From CAYOSU01 sp964541255 (GTDB lineage: Bacteria; Bacillota; Clostridia; Christensenellales; CAMQZB01), in the NCBI GenBank assembly GCA_964541255.1, contig CAZIPL010000007.1, positions 1-49,826 on the forward strand: DNA of 49,826 bases, in the 5' to 3' direction. The stretch's first letter is position 1, and each line of letters opens with the position of its first letter. A program made the translations under genes and the position numbers. The notes under the pieces are model-generated. The model made no database searches, was not told the origin of the DNA, and worked only from the letters and a program-made list of their open reading frames with translations. Below are positions 41,264 through 49,825 of this stretch, in pieces.

Positions 41264-42550
41264 TTGTCTCAAAAAGAAAGTACTTTCAAAAGAGGAATAC
41301 ATCCTCCCGATAAAAAAGAACTGACCAAAGATTTGCCTATCGGCGTAATGCCCGATACAAGCGACTATTACGTTTCGCTTTCGGCTCATATCGGTGCGCC
41401 CGCGACGGCGATAGTTGCTGCAGGCGACGTAGTAAAAGAAGGTCAGCTTATTGCCGAAAATAGGGCAAGGCTCGGAGCCAACGTATTTTCACCGATAGCC
41501 GGCGTTGTTGTCGGTATCGAAACGAGAAAGACCGCAAACGGCGGTAAAGCAGATACTATTCACATAAAAGCCGAGGGAGAGGGTAAGGTTACTTTACCCG
41601 CTCTTTCAGACATAACTAAGGAAAGCATTCTCCAAAGAATCGAAGAGGCGGGAATAGTAGGTCTTGGCGGTGCGGGTTTCCCGTCGCATTTTAAGGATAA
41701 TCCTAAGGACGCTTGCGATATTTTGGTGATAAACGGAGCCGAATGCGAGCCGTATTTGACTTGCGACGACAGACTTATGGTTGAGTATGCCGAAGAGGTC
41801 GCTAAGGGAATAAGGCTCTTGGAAAAAGCGATAGGTGTAGAAAAAGTCGTTGTCGGAATAGAGGACAACAAGATAGAAGCCGTAAATAAAATGAAAGAGC
41901 AAGGCTTAGACGTAATCGTTTTGCCTAAAAAATATCCGCAAGGCGCGGAGAAAATGCTCATATACGCTTGCACGGGAAGAAAAGTCCCCGCTGGCGGACT
42001 GCCGTCGGACGTAGGTATCGTCGTTCATAACATAGCGACGGCTTACGCTGTTTACGACGCGGTCGAAAACGGAACGCCGCTATATAAGAGGGTAATCACC
42101 GTGAGCGGAAAAGGCGTTGAAAGACCGTGCAACATGTGGGTAAGAAACGGAACGCTTCACGAAGATATATTTAAGTTCTGCGGCATAAAGGACGAAACGG
42201 TTTCGCTCGTTTCGGGTGGCCCTATGATGGGACACGCGCTCGAGGGAATGAACGCAGCAACGACTAAGGCAGAGTCGGGGCTTTTGGCATTGACGGAGGA
42301 AGAAGTCGGCATATTCGAGCCTACGCATTGTATTTTCTGCGGTTCTTGCGCAAGAGCATGCCCGATGAACCTTATGCCGATGTATATCGATTTTTACGCA
42401 CACGCGAAAAAGACAGCCGAGGCGATAAAATACGGCGCGTTGAATTGCATGGAATGCGGTTCTTGCGCATATGTATGCCCTGCGGAACGTCCGATAGTTC
42501 AAAGCGTCAGACTTATAAAGATAAAAGCAAGAGAGGAAAATAAGAAATGA
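41264..42550 (+). CDS. rnfC: Rnf complex subunit RnfC
   Basis: A 428-residue peripheral subunit with an NADH/FMN-binding region like NuoF. FKRGIHPPDKKELT is the RnfC opening; GGAGFPSHFK and VISGG-like VSGGPMMG follow. Two 4Fe-4S motifs lie near the C terminus: CIFCGSCARACP (about 356) and CMECGSCAYVCP (about 395). It takes or gives electrons to NAD. The start is TTG 41264, eight bases after AGGAGGT. First gene of rnfCDGEAB. Confidence 0.96.
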   Translation: MSQKESTFKRGIHPPDKKELTKDLPIGVMPDTSDYYVSLSAHIGAPATAIVAAGDVVKEGQLIAENRARLGANVFSPIAGVVVGIETRKTANGGKADTIHIKAEGEGKVTLPALSDITKESILQRIEEAGIVGLGGAGFPSHFKDNPKDACDILVINGAECEPYLTCDDRLMVEYAEEVAKGIRLLEKAIGVEKVVVGIEDNKIEAVNKMKEQGLDVIVLPKKYPQGAEKMLIYACTGRKVPAGGLPSDVGIVVHNIATAYAVYDAVENGTPLYKRVITVSGKGVERPCNMWVRNGTLHEDIFKFCGIKDETVSLVSGGPMMGHALEGMNAATTKAESGLLALTEEEVGIFEPTHCIFCGSCARACPMNLMPMYIDFYAHAKKTAEAIKYGALNCMECGSCAYVCPAERPIVQSVRLIKIKAREENKK

Positions 42551-43548
42551 AACTCGAATATTCAGGCTCCCCTCATATAAAAAACAAACGCACGACGAAA
42601 GCTATTATGTTGGACGTCGTGATCGCGCTTATTCCCGCGGTCGTTGCGTCGGTAGTGTATTTCGGCTTCAAGTCACTCGCGATAATCGCGATTAGCTCGT
42701 TATCGTGCGTACTTTCGGAAGCGGTATATAAGCTTTGCTTAAAAAAAGACGTCGGAGAGATTGTTTCGGAATTTGATTTCACAAGTCTTGTTACGGGCGT
42801 TTTGTTGGGGCTTAACATGCCGCCTATAGAATTGAAGTATTGGTATATCCCCTTTATTTCGGGTATATTTGCGATAGTGGTAGTCAAAATGCTTTTCGGC
42901 GGAACGGGCTGTAACATAGTCAACCCCGCAATCGCAGGCAGAGTGTTTGCGCTTATGAGCTTTACTATCGTTATGACGCAAAGCTACGGGCTTCCTAAAA
43001 TCGAGGCTTTGGGCGGAGCTGTTACGGGCGCAAGCGTAACTACCGGCGCGACGCCTCTTACGGAGATGCTTAACGTCGGAACGAAAGAGGGGCTTTTAAA
43101 TCTTCAGATGACGAACGTTGACCTATTTTTGGGAACGGGCGTTGCGGGGTGTATCGGCGAAACTTGCAAAATAGCACTCATTATCGGCGGACTGTATCTT
43201 TGGGTGAAAGGCGTTATAAATCCGCTCTATCCTTTGATATATATCGGCGTAACTGGATTGTTCTCCGTCATGCTAAACGGCCTCGATTTCTCGGTTTTCT
43301 TGCCGACGATTTTGTCGGGCGGACTTATGCTCGGCGCGATTTTTATGGCGACGGATTACGTAACTACTCCTACGAGTAAGCTCGGAAACATAATATACTT
43401 CGTACTTTTGGGGCTTATCACGGCAGGGCTTAGATTTGCGTGCAAAATGGAAGTCGTATCGTTTGCGATACTCCTTTGCAACCTTGTCGTTCCTCTTATC
43501 GACAAATATATCTTCCCCAAGCCTTTCGGCTTCGTAAAAAAAGGATAA
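42547..43548 (+). CDS. rnfD: Rnf complex subunit RnfD
   Basis: A 333-residue membrane subunit with about nine to ten helices. TTGATPLTEM contains the T-G-A-T sequence in which the second Thr carries covalent FMN in RnfD homologues. FGGTGCNIVNPAIAGRVFAL and ATDYVTTPTSKLGNIIY are further signatures. It overlaps rnfC (ATGA). It is probably part of the ion-conducting core. Confidence 0.95.
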   Translation: MKLEYSGSPHIKNKRTTKAIMLDVVIALIPAVVASVVYFGFKSLAIIAISSLSCVLSEAVYKLCLKKDVGEIVSEFDFTSLVTGVLLGLNMPPIELKYWYIPFISGIFAIVVVKMLFGGTGCNIVNPAIAGRVFALMSFTIVMTQSYGLPKIEALGGAVTGASVTTGATPLTEMLNVGTKEGLLNLQMTNVDLFLGTGVAGCIGETCKIALIIGGLYLWVKGVINPLYPLIYIGVTGLFSVMLNGLDFSVFLPTILSGGLMLGAIFMATDYVTTPTSKLGNIIYFVLLGLITAGLRFACKMEVVSFAILLCNLVVPLIDKYIFPKPFGFVKKG

Positions 43549-43563
43549 GGGAGGTAAGGCTTA

Positions 43564-44097
43564 ATGAAAGGCAATAAAAATTCTTCCTTGAATTGCATAG
43601 TCGTGCTTTTCGTGATAGCAGTCGTTTGCGTCGCGCTTTTGGGAATTTTGAACGACCTTCTTTACGTTCCGCCCGATATGAGCGTGTTTAACAAAGCTGC
43701 AAGCGGAAGTTATGAAGAAAGAACGGTCGAAAACGTAACGTTATCGTACGGAAAAGTCGAGGTTGCGGTTGACGGCGTTTTGGATGGCGGCGAAAAGGTC
43801 GTGGGCTTATATGTCAGCGGCAACAAGGCGGGTAAGTCAGACAGCTTTTCTCTTGCGGTTATTATCGATGTAGAAAACAATAAGATTGTCGGTTTATATG
43901 AAATAACCGATGGCTCGACGGGCGGTTATTCTTGGGACGAAAGCAAGCTTTCTTCGGTAATAGGCACGGATATAACGTCATACGATTATTTAGGCGAAGA
44001 CGGCCTTGTTCAGACGGGAACGACAAATTCGTCAAATGCCGTTAAAAACGCGCTTATGACGGCGGCGGAGTACTATTCTGCGGCGGTAAAAAAGTAA
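43564..44097 (+). CDS. rnfG: Rnf complex subunit RnfG (divergent)
   Basis: A 177-residue protein with one N-terminal membrane helix (about 10-32) and an external FMN-binding domain. The flavinylation segment, normally S-G-A-T-x-S-S-x-A-V, reads TGTTNSSNAV (151-160). The acceptor Thr154 is kept but Ala is Thr. The usual ETPGLG block is missing; DGSTGGYSW stands near its place. Ribosome site GGGAGGT. Identity rests on position between rnfD and rnfE, topology and the NSSNAV block. Confidence 0.88.
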   Translation: MKGNKNSSLNCIVVLFVIAVVCVALLGILNDLLYVPPDMSVFNKAASGSYEERTVENVTLSYGKVEVAVDGVLDGGEKVVGLYVSGNKAGKSDSFSLAVIIDVENNKIVGLYEITDGSTGGYSWDESKLSSVIGTDITSYDYLGEDGLVQTGTTNSSNAVKNALMTAAEYYSAAVKK

Positions 44098-44107
44098 GGA
44101 GGGAAAC

Positions 44108-44761
44108 ATGAAAGCAAAAGACGTAATGCTTAACGGGCTTATCAGACAAAATCCCGTTTTGAGACTTGTTTTGGGAACTTGCTCCGTGCTAGCCCTTTCT
44201 TCGAAAGCGATAAACGGAATAGGAATGGGCGTCGCGGTTACGTTTGTTCTTATTTTGAGCAATATGATTATCTCTCTTTTGAGAAACATAATCCCCGACA
44301 GAGTAAGAATCCCCGCGTTTATTATGGTTATCGCAACGTTCGTTACGATAGTAAAAATGCTTCTCAACTATCTCGCAGCTCAAAGCGAGGTGTTCCTCGA
44401 GATATATAACGCAATGGGCGTATTTCTTCCGCTTATCGTCGTAAACTGCATCATTTTGGCAAGAGCCGAAAGCTTTGCGAGCCAAAACGGCGTTTTGATT
44501 TCCGCTCTCGACGGACTTTTCATGGGACTTGGCTATACGCTCGTTTTGACGCTTATGGGAATCGTTAGAGAGTTTTTGGGAATGGGAAGTATCTTCGGCT
44601 TGAAGATATGGGACTTCTCCATAGGATTCTTCTCGACGAATGCCGGCGCGTTCTTGACGTACGGATTGTTTATCGGTATCTTCGGTTATGTCGTTACGAA
44701 AATCGAAAAGAAAAATGCCGTCAAACTCAAAATGCAACAAGACGAAAAGGAGGACAAATAA
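44108..44761 (+). CDS. rnfE: Rnf complex subunit RnfE
   Basis: A 217-residue membrane subunit with six helices. GLIRQNPVLRLVLGTCSVLA, GVAVTFVLILSNMIIS, MGVFLPLIVVNCIILARAE and GLGYTLVLTLMGIVREFLG match RnfE/NqrD. A charged tail ends the protein. It is paired with RnfA in opposite membrane topology; together they hold an intramembrane iron-sulfur centre through Cys in VNC. Starts ten bases after rnfG. Confidence 0.95.
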   Translation: MKAKDVMLNGLIRQNPVLRLVLGTCSVLALSSKAINGIGMGVAVTFVLILSNMIISLLRNIIPDRVRIPAFIMVIATFVTIVKMLLNYLAAQSEVFLEIYNAMGVFLPLIVVNCIILARAESFASQNGVLISALDGLFMGLGYTLVLTLMGIVREFLGMGSIFGLKIWDFSIGFFSTNAGAFLTYGLFIGIFGYVVTKIEKKNAVKLKMQQDEKEDK

Positions 44762-45349
44762 ATGACGTTCGCATCGATTATTGCTTTATTTGTCGCAGGA
44801 CTTTTCGTTAATAACTATATCGTAGTTCAATTCTTGGGGATCTGCCCGTTCTTGGGGCTTTCCAAAAAGATAGATTCCGCGCTCGGAATGGGTGTCGCCG
44901 TAACGTTCGTTATGGTAATAACGTCGCTCGTAACCTATCCTATCTATAACTACATTATGGTTCCTTTGGGAATCGAATATCTCGAGATCATAGTATTTAT
45001 CTTCGTTATAGCGGCGCTTGTTCAGATCTTGGAGATGGTCATTAAAAAGATAAGCCCGTCGCTATATACGACTATGGGAGTATATCTTCCGCTTATTACG
45101 ACGAACTGCGCTATTTTGGGCGTTGCGGAGCTTAACCTTACGTCGGCTCTTGTCAGCGGCGTTGCGGGTGCGTTTTTCAACGGCCTGTTCTCGGGACTCG
45201 GATTTACGCTTGCGATAGTGCTTTTGGCAGGTCTTAGAGAAAAGGTTGACAATCTTCCGATTGCAAAGAGCCTTAAAGGTTTCCCGATAACAATGATAGT
45301 CGCTTGCTTTATGGCAATGGCTTTCTATGTGTTCTCGTTCATAGCGTAA
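44762..45349 (+). CDS. rnfA: Rnf complex subunit RnfA
   Basis: A 195-residue membrane subunit homologous to RnfE, six helices. NNYIVVQFLGICPFLGLSKK, GMGVAVTFVMVITSLVTYPI and MGVYLPLITTNCAILGVAEL are RnfA/NqrE signatures, including both conserved Cys (GICPF and TNCAI). It begins directly after the rnfE stop (TAAATG); AAGGAGG lies at 44748. Confidence 0.96.
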   Translation: MTFASIIALFVAGLFVNNYIVVQFLGICPFLGLSKKIDSALGMGVAVTFVMVITSLVTYPIYNYIMVPLGIEYLEIIVFIFVIAALVQILEMVIKKISPSLYTTMGVYLPLITTNCAILGVAELNLTSALVSGVAGAFFNGLFSGLGFTLAIVLLAGLREKVDNLPIAKSLKGFPITMIVACFMAMAFYVFSFIA

Positions 45350-45359
45350 GGAGGAAGAT

Positions 45360-46181
45360 ATGCAGATTTTAATGAGAGAAGTTTCTTGGCAAAGCATAGG
45401 ACTCGCCGTTGCGATTATGGCGGTTTTGGCACTTCTTTTTGCGGTAATAATCGTCGTCGTGGCAAAATATATGACCGTTGACGACGACAACGAAAAGCTT
45501 TCCGACGTTCGCAATCTTCTTGCGGGGGCTAACTGCGGCGGTTGCGGAAAGGCGGGATGCGACGATTTCGCAAAAGCGCTTTGCGAAGGATGCGCGGATT
45601 TATCGATGTGTAATCCGACGTCAAATGCCAACAAAGAAAAAATAGCCGAAATTTTGCAGATAGATTTTGCAGCCGGCGGAGATAAAGTCGCGGTCGTTGC
45701 TTGTATCGGCGGGAACGAATGTCAGGATAAGTTTGACTATCACGGCTTTGGTGATTGCGTAAATCAGAATATGCTTGCGGGCGGCAGAAAGATGTGCGAA
45801 AAAGGCTGTATGGGTAGCGGTACGTGCGTTTCGGTTTGCCCCGAAAAAGCGTTGTTCTTGGAAAACGGCAGAGCGCAAGTCGATAAATATTTGTGCGTTG
45901 CGTGCGGCGCGTGCGTAACGTCTTGCCCGAAAAACCTTATTAAGCTCATTCCGAGCAGTGCTAAGGTATATGTAGGTTGCTCGTCCGATTGCAGAGGCAA
46001 AACCGTTATGGACGCTTGCAAGAAAGGTTGCATAGGTTGCGGACTTTGTGCAAAGAACTGCCACGAGGGTGCGATTACTATGGTAAACAATATCCCCGTA
46101 ATCGATTACGAAAAATGCAACGGCTGCAAAACGTGCGTAGCAAAATGCCCGAGAAAGTGTATCGTTGACAGAGATATATAA
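45360..46181 (+). CDS. rnfB: Rnf complex subunit RnfB (ferredoxin-type)
   Basis: A 273-residue subunit with an N-terminal membrane helix (12-35). The RnfB Fe-S domain follows, with likely ligands Cys59, Cys62, Cys67 and Cys84 (ANCGGCGKAGCDDF). Four ferredoxin-like motifs come next: CMGSGTCVSVCP, CVACGACVTSCP, CIGCGLCAKNCH and CNGCKTCVAKCP. It accepts electrons from reduced ferredoxin. It ends the operon before a strong terminator. Confidence 0.96.
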   Translation: MQILMREVSWQSIGLAVAIMAVLALLFAVIIVVVAKYMTVDDDNEKLSDVRNLLAGANCGGCGKAGCDDFAKALCEGCADLSMCNPTSNANKEKIAEILQIDFAAGGDKVAVVACIGGNECQDKFDYHGFGDCVNQNMLAGGRKMCEKGCMGSGTCVSVCPEKALFLENGRAQVDKYLCVACGACVTSCPKNLIKLIPSSAKVYVGCSSDCRGKTVMDACKKGCIGCGLCAKNCHEGAITMVNNIPVIDYEKCNGCKTCVAKCPRKCIVDRDI

Positions 46182-46194
46182 TCGTGATATAATT

Positions 46195-46228
46195 TGCCCG
46201 AAGAATTGTTCTTCGGGCATTTTCTTTT
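46195..46228 (+). terminator. Intrinsic terminator of the rnf operon
   Basis: TGCCCGAAGAA (46195-46205), 3-base loop, TTCTTCGGGCA (46209-46219), then TTTTCTTTT. Confidence 0.95.
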
Positions 46229-46263
46229 ATGAGGGGGATTTTCGAAGAAAACACGGAGTTAAT

Positions 46264-46482
46264 ATGGAAAAACAGAAGATAGACAGAATAAACGAGCTTG
46301 CGAGAAAGCAACGCGAAATAGGTCTTACAGAGGAAGAAAAGAGCGAGCAAGCTATTCTCAGAAAGGAGTATATCGAAAGCTGGCGAAAGGGAGTGAAACA
46401 AACGCTCGATAATACTTACATCGTCGATAAGAACGGAAACAAAACAAAGCTCAAAGAAAAACGAGAGGACTTAGATAATTAG
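46264..46482 (+). CDS. DUF896 family small protein (YnzC-like)
   Basis: A 72-residue protein. RINELARKQREIGLTEEEKS, EQAILRKEYIESWR and QTLDNTYIVDKNGN match DUF896/UPF0291, two-helix cytoplasmic proteins (B. subtilis YnzC is linked to the SOS region). The ATG 46264 has CGGAGTTAAT upstream; the upstream in-frame extension overlaps the rnf terminator and is rejected. Biochemical role unknown. Confidence 0.88.
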   Translation: MEKQKIDRINELARKQREIGLTEEEKSEQAILRKEYIESWRKGVKQTLDNTYIVDKNGNKTKLKEKREDLDN

Positions 46483-46483
46483 C

Positions 46484-46560
46484 GTTATATTGATAGTCTC
46501 GCAATTGAGCAATATCTGCAATCTAAAGTTAAAGTTACTTATATAATACGTAAAGTATTA
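46484..46560 (+). repeat. Dispersed intergenic repeat, copy D
   Basis: TTGATAGTCTCGCAATTGAG (46489-46508) matches copy C (33595) at about 18 of 20. Later, AAAGTTACTTATATAATAC matches the 3' block. Decayed sequence continues to about 46655. Confidence 0.6.
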
Positions 46561-46714
46561 TTTTGTTCGTTTGCCTTGATTTTCTTTAATTTCGGGGTGA
46601 AAAGCAAGGCACCTCAAAGCTGTCTTTTTTAGACAATTTAGGCAAAGCTTTGCTTGTATTTTTTTTCGAGAAAGATATTTCAAAACATTTATAATATCGC
46701 TATAAATAAAGTCA

Positions 46715-47725
46715 ATGAAAGAATTAGAAAGGTTAGAAAAAGTAAATAACGAGTCTTCAAAATCACCCGATAAGCGAAAGGTGACCTTTTCTCTTTTTAA
46801 GAAAGAGGACGGAGAAAGGTGCGGAGAAGAGCTTACGATAAACAAAAGCTTTTGCTGGAATGGATATAATTGGACTGTCCCTGCGGTATATGTTTGCGAA
46901 AAAGGGTTTGTTTTGGAGATTTTTGCCGAAATAGATAAAAAAATTGCGGAAGACTTTATTTCGAAATGGGAGTTTGTCGAAAAGGGCGACGATGTTTCTG
47001 CGGAAACATTGAGACAAATCGAAAAAGATAATCCTTTTGCGCTCGATTATAACGTCGAGCTTTTGCTTAACGGCAAAACGCTTCGTCAAAAAGAGGGCAA
47101 GGGATGGTCTTATATCGGCAAAAAGGAAGAAGCGGAGAGCGAAATTCTTTCGATTCTTGAATATTACGGCTTGTCGCTTGATGGATATTACGTATATAAA
47201 GAAGCGTATTTCCCTTATTCGTTGAATAATAAGCCGACGATAAAAGACTTAAAAATGACGCTGAAAAAATACCCCGAGGAGCTTTTCGGCGATGAGTTCT
47301 TTGTTGAAAAATCGAGCGATAGAATCGAAATAGTTTCTCCCGTAACAAGAAATAAGCACGTTTTGACCGTTATCGATAAAAATTCGGAGGAACTTCAAAT
47401 AGATAGTTTTGACGGGAAAGTATTCCCGAAATATATAACGACTCTTACTTATGCGATAGTTCCCGATATCTCCGACAAGATATTTAGAATTGCCGACTGT
47501 AAGCAAAGCGACCAACCTATTTGTGATACAAATAAAAACGAAAGCTCCTCTATCGGAATTATCGGCGGAGCAGACGGGCCTACGGCGGTTATTCTTTCAA
47601 ACAAAAATGACGGTATGTGTCATACGGCGGTTTCGGCGCTTACGCATACGCCGCAAGAAAAGGTTTGTTGGCGACCGATATTCAAAGTAAAGACCGTTGA
47701 GGACTTTGAAATATCGTTGATTTAA
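46715..47725 (+). CDS. Hypothetical protein with orphan GIIGGADGPT motif
   Basis: A 336-residue soluble protein with no signal peptide or membrane span. The first 250 residues are hydrophilic and unrecognised. Residues 279-297 read SIGIIGGADGPTAVILSNK, a motif I know from the beta subunits of Na+-translocating decarboxylases (OadB/GcdB), which are otherwise polytopic membrane proteins. Here it follows a low-complexity spacer (DTNKNESSS) and is followed by a short Cys/His-containing tail. I do not recognise a full-length family. The start is uncertain: ATG 46715 lacks a good Shine-Dalgarno sequence, with a TATAAT 20 bases upstream (46690-46695). Confidence 0.65.
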   Translation: MKELERLEKVNNESSKSPDKRKVTFSLFKKEDGERCGEELTINKSFCWNGYNWTVPAVYVCEKGFVLEIFAEIDKKIAEDFISKWEFVEKGDDVSAETLRQIEKDNPFALDYNVELLLNGKTLRQKEGKGWSYIGKKEEAESEILSILEYYGLSLDGYYVYKEAYFPYSLNNKPTIKDLKMTLKKYPEELFGDEFFVEKSSDRIEIVSPVTRNKHVLTVIDKNSEELQIDSFDGKVFPKYITTLTYAIVPDISDKIFRIADCKQSDQPICDTNKNESSSIGIIGGADGPTAVILSNKNDGMCHTAVSALTHTPQEKVCWRPIFKVKTVEDFEISLI

Positions 47726-47774
47726 TGACGAGTATTTATAATGCGAGGTAAAAAACCCAAAACTAATTTTGGGT

Positions 47775-47815
47775 ATTCATCGTTAGTCTCACTCGATTAA
47801 GTCTCATAGATGTCT
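47775..47815 (+). repeat. Dispersed intergenic repeat, copy E (5' block)
   Basis: CGTTAGTCTCACTCGATTAA with GTCTCAT resembles the 5' block of copies C and D. Confidence 0.45.
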
Positions 47816-47847
47816 TTTTGCGGTATTTTCAAATCTTTGCTTTATAC

Positions 47848-47880
47848 TAATAAAAACGCTCCGTGAATTTCACGGAGCGT
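47848..47880 (-). terminator. Terminator of spoVG (possibly bidirectional)
   Basis: ACGCTCCGTG (47856-47865) and CACGGAGCGT (47871-47880) form a perfect 10-bp stem; the minus strand continues TTTTATT. Confidence 0.85.
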
Positions 47881-47896
47881 AGTTTTTTATATTTTG

Positions 47897-48172
47897 TTAT
47901 TCGCCTTTCGTAAGCTCGGCTTCGTATGCTTTGAGTACGATGTTTTTCAAGCTTTCTCTTGTTTCGGTATTGATAGGATGCGCGATGTCTTTATATTCGT
48001 TGTCCGAGGTTTTTCTCGACGGCATTGCGATGAAAAGTCCGTCTTGACCTTCGATGATCTTTATGTCGTGGACGACAAAACAATCGTCGATTGTGATGGA
48101 GGCGACCGCTTTAAGCTTGCCGTCGTTTTTCTGTACGGTGCGAATTCTGATGTCGGTAATGTTCATTCCCAT
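47897..48172 (-). CDS. spoVG: SpoVG septation/RNA-binding regulator
   Basis: A 91-residue SpoVG. MGMNITDIRIRTVQKNDGKL, AVASITIDDCFVVHDIKII, GLFIAMPSRKTSDNEYKDIA and HPINTETRESL are full-length signatures of the family. It is a small nucleic-acid-binding regulator of sporulation septation and virulence in Firmicutes. AAGGGG lies about ten bases before the ATG. It is divergent from murC. Confidence 0.97.
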   Translation of the reverse strand: MGMNITDIRIRTVQKNDGKLKAVASITIDDCFVVHDIKIIEGQDGLFIAMPSRKTSDNEYKDIAHPINTETRESLKNIVLKAYEAELTKGE

Positions 48173-48205
48173 AATAAAACCCCTTTATCATATAAGTATA
48201 CTTAA

Positions 48206-48234
48206 ATAATACACCAGAATTTTTCGCAATTCAA
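48206..48234 (-). promoter_or_regulatory. Promoter of spoVG
   Basis: Minus strand TTGAAT (48234-48229), 17 bp, TATTAT (48211-48206): sigma-A type. A sigma-H promoter, expected from B. subtilis, was not evident. Confidence 0.55.
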
Positions 48235-48324
48235 TACCTTTCTCAAAAAAAGTTGCGTTTTTCTCGAAAAATATTGACGATCGATAGAGTCACAAAAAGA
48301 GTTTTCTCGGCATATTATTTATGT

Positions 48325-49692
48325 ATGATGGATTTTAAAGCAAAGCCGTCCGTGCATTTTGTCGGAATCGGCGGAGAGAGTATGTCGGCGCTCGCGATAT
48401 ATTTGAATTATTTAGGCGTCAACGTTTCGGGCTCCGATAAAGAGATTAACCGCAATTCGGAAAAGCTTGAAAAATTAGGGATAGAAGTCAATATCCCGCA
48501 CCGAAAAGAAAAGGTTTTAGGCAAAGATTTTGTCGTCAAAAGTCTTGCGATAAAGGACGATAACGAAGAGGTCGCTATGGCAAAAAAGCTCGGTATTCCG
48601 ATTTTAAATCGCGGCGAGCTTCTTGGAGAAATAGCGTCGCGGCATAAATATACTATTGCTGTTTCGGGAAGCCACGGCAAAAGCACGACGACGGCGATGA
48701 TTTCGAAAATCTTGCTCGATTTCGGCCTTAATCCCGCGATACATATCGGCGCGAATTTTCCGTATATTGGCGGCAATGTAAGGTTTTCTTCGAGCGAATA
48801 CTTCGTGACTGAAGCGTGCGAATATATGGGCGCGTTTTTGTCGCTAAACCCATATATTACGGTGATAACCAATATGGAGCTCGACCACCCCGATTGCTAT
48901 AAAACAAAAGAAGAACTTTATTTTGCGTATAAAAAGCTTGCCGAAAAAACGAAAGGAATAACGCTTGTCGGGGGAAAGGATAAAGATAAGATTTGCGTTC
49001 ATAATGCTCTGACGGTAGGTATAGGGGAAAGTTCTTATTACGGAACAAGAAATCTAATCGAAAAAGACGGATTTTATAGCTTCGATTTTTTTGTCGCGGG
49101 AAAAGACAATGGGAGAGTTAATCTTTGCCAAAAAGGCAAGGTGAATGTCGAAAACGCTCTTTTTGCTCTTGCAGTTTCGGATATAGTCGGAGTGCCGTTT
49201 TTACGAGCAAAGGACGCTATCGAAAGCTTTTCGGGAATAGCAAGGCGACAGGAAAAGCTGTTTGACGGAAGTATTGAGGTGTATTCGGATTATTCCCATC
49301 ATCCGATGCAAGTGAAAAGCGTCGCAGAGAGCTTTAAGAAAACGGACGGCAGACTTATCGGAATATTCCAGCCGCATACCTATTCGAGAACAAAAGCTTA
49401 TATCGAAGATTTCAAAACGTGCTTTTTCGGGTTTGACGAGATTTATATTCTGCCGACTTTTGCCGCAAGGGAGATTAAGGACGAAGCGGGAGACGAGGTC
49501 GCGCTTTTTAACGCGATAGAGAATAAGAATAAATATTTGACGAATATTTCCGAGATAAATAAAATGCTTCTTTCGAACGTTGTCGAAAAGGATACCGTTG
49601 TTTTTATGGGCGCGGGAAGTATCGATAAAACGGCGCGCGAATTTGCCGAAATGTTGAGAAAATATGTTGCAAATCAACAAGTTTTGTGCTAA
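48325..49692 (+). CDS. murC: UDP-N-acetylmuramate--L-alanine ligase
   Basis: A 455-residue Mur ligase. HFVGIGGESMSALA (11-24) is the MurC N-terminal loop; the P-loop is SGSHGKSTTT (114-123), with Ser where most MurC have Thr. EACEYMGAFLSLNP, NMELDHPDCY, YSDYSHHPMQV and FQPHTYSRTK are conserved. It adds L-Ala to UDP-MurNAc in the first peptide step of peptidoglycan synthesis. Two ATGs (48325 and 48328) follow one another; no Shine-Dalgarno sequence precedes them, and a TATTAT (48313-48318) lies just upstream. Longer in-frame starts give an unlikely basic extension. Confidence 0.92.
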   Translation: MMDFKAKPSVHFVGIGGESMSALAIYLNYLGVNVSGSDKEINRNSEKLEKLGIEVNIPHRKEKVLGKDFVVKSLAIKDDNEEVAMAKKLGIPILNRGELLGEIASRHKYTIAVSGSHGKSTTTAMISKILLDFGLNPAIHIGANFPYIGGNVRFSSSEYFVTEACEYMGAFLSLNPYITVITNMELDHPDCYKTKEELYFAYKKLAEKTKGITLVGGKDKDKICVHNALTVGIGESSYYGTRNLIEKDGFYSFDFFVAGKDNGRVNLCQKGKVNVENALFALAVSDIVGVPFLRAKDAIESFSGIARRQEKLFDGSIEVYSDYSHHPMQVKSVAESFKKTDGRLIGIFQPHTYSRTKAYIEDFKTCFFGFDEIYILPTFAAREIKDEAGDEVALFNAIENKNKYLTNISEINKMLLSNVVEKDTVVFMGAGSIDKTAREFAEMLRKYVANQQVLC

Positions 49693-49713
49693 ACTTATTA
49701 TAATTTCATAGAT

Positions 49714-49788
49714 GCGAAAGTCGCAAAGTGGTATTGCAGCAGCTTCCCAAGCTGCCTCCCGCGGGTTCGATTCCCGTCTTTCGCTCCA
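49714..49788 (+). tRNA. tRNA-Gly (CCC anticodon)
   Basis: 75 nt including an encoded CCA. Acceptor arms GCGAAAG and CTTTCGC pair fully. D stem GCAA/TTGC, anticodon stem GCAGC/GCTGC with loop TTCCCAA (anticodon CCC), T arm GCGGG-TTCGATT-CCCGT. U73 before CCA is usual for bacterial tRNA-Gly. Confidence 0.95.
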
Positions 49789-49825
49789 TAACAATAGGCA
49801 CACTTTTAAGTGTGCCTATTGTTAT
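49788..49825 (+). terminator. Perfect 18-bp palindrome after the tRNA, at window edge
   Basis: Arms 49788-49805 and 49808-49825 (centre ACACTTTTAAGTGT) are perfectly complementary. A T tract, if any, lies beyond the window. Confidence 0.6.
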
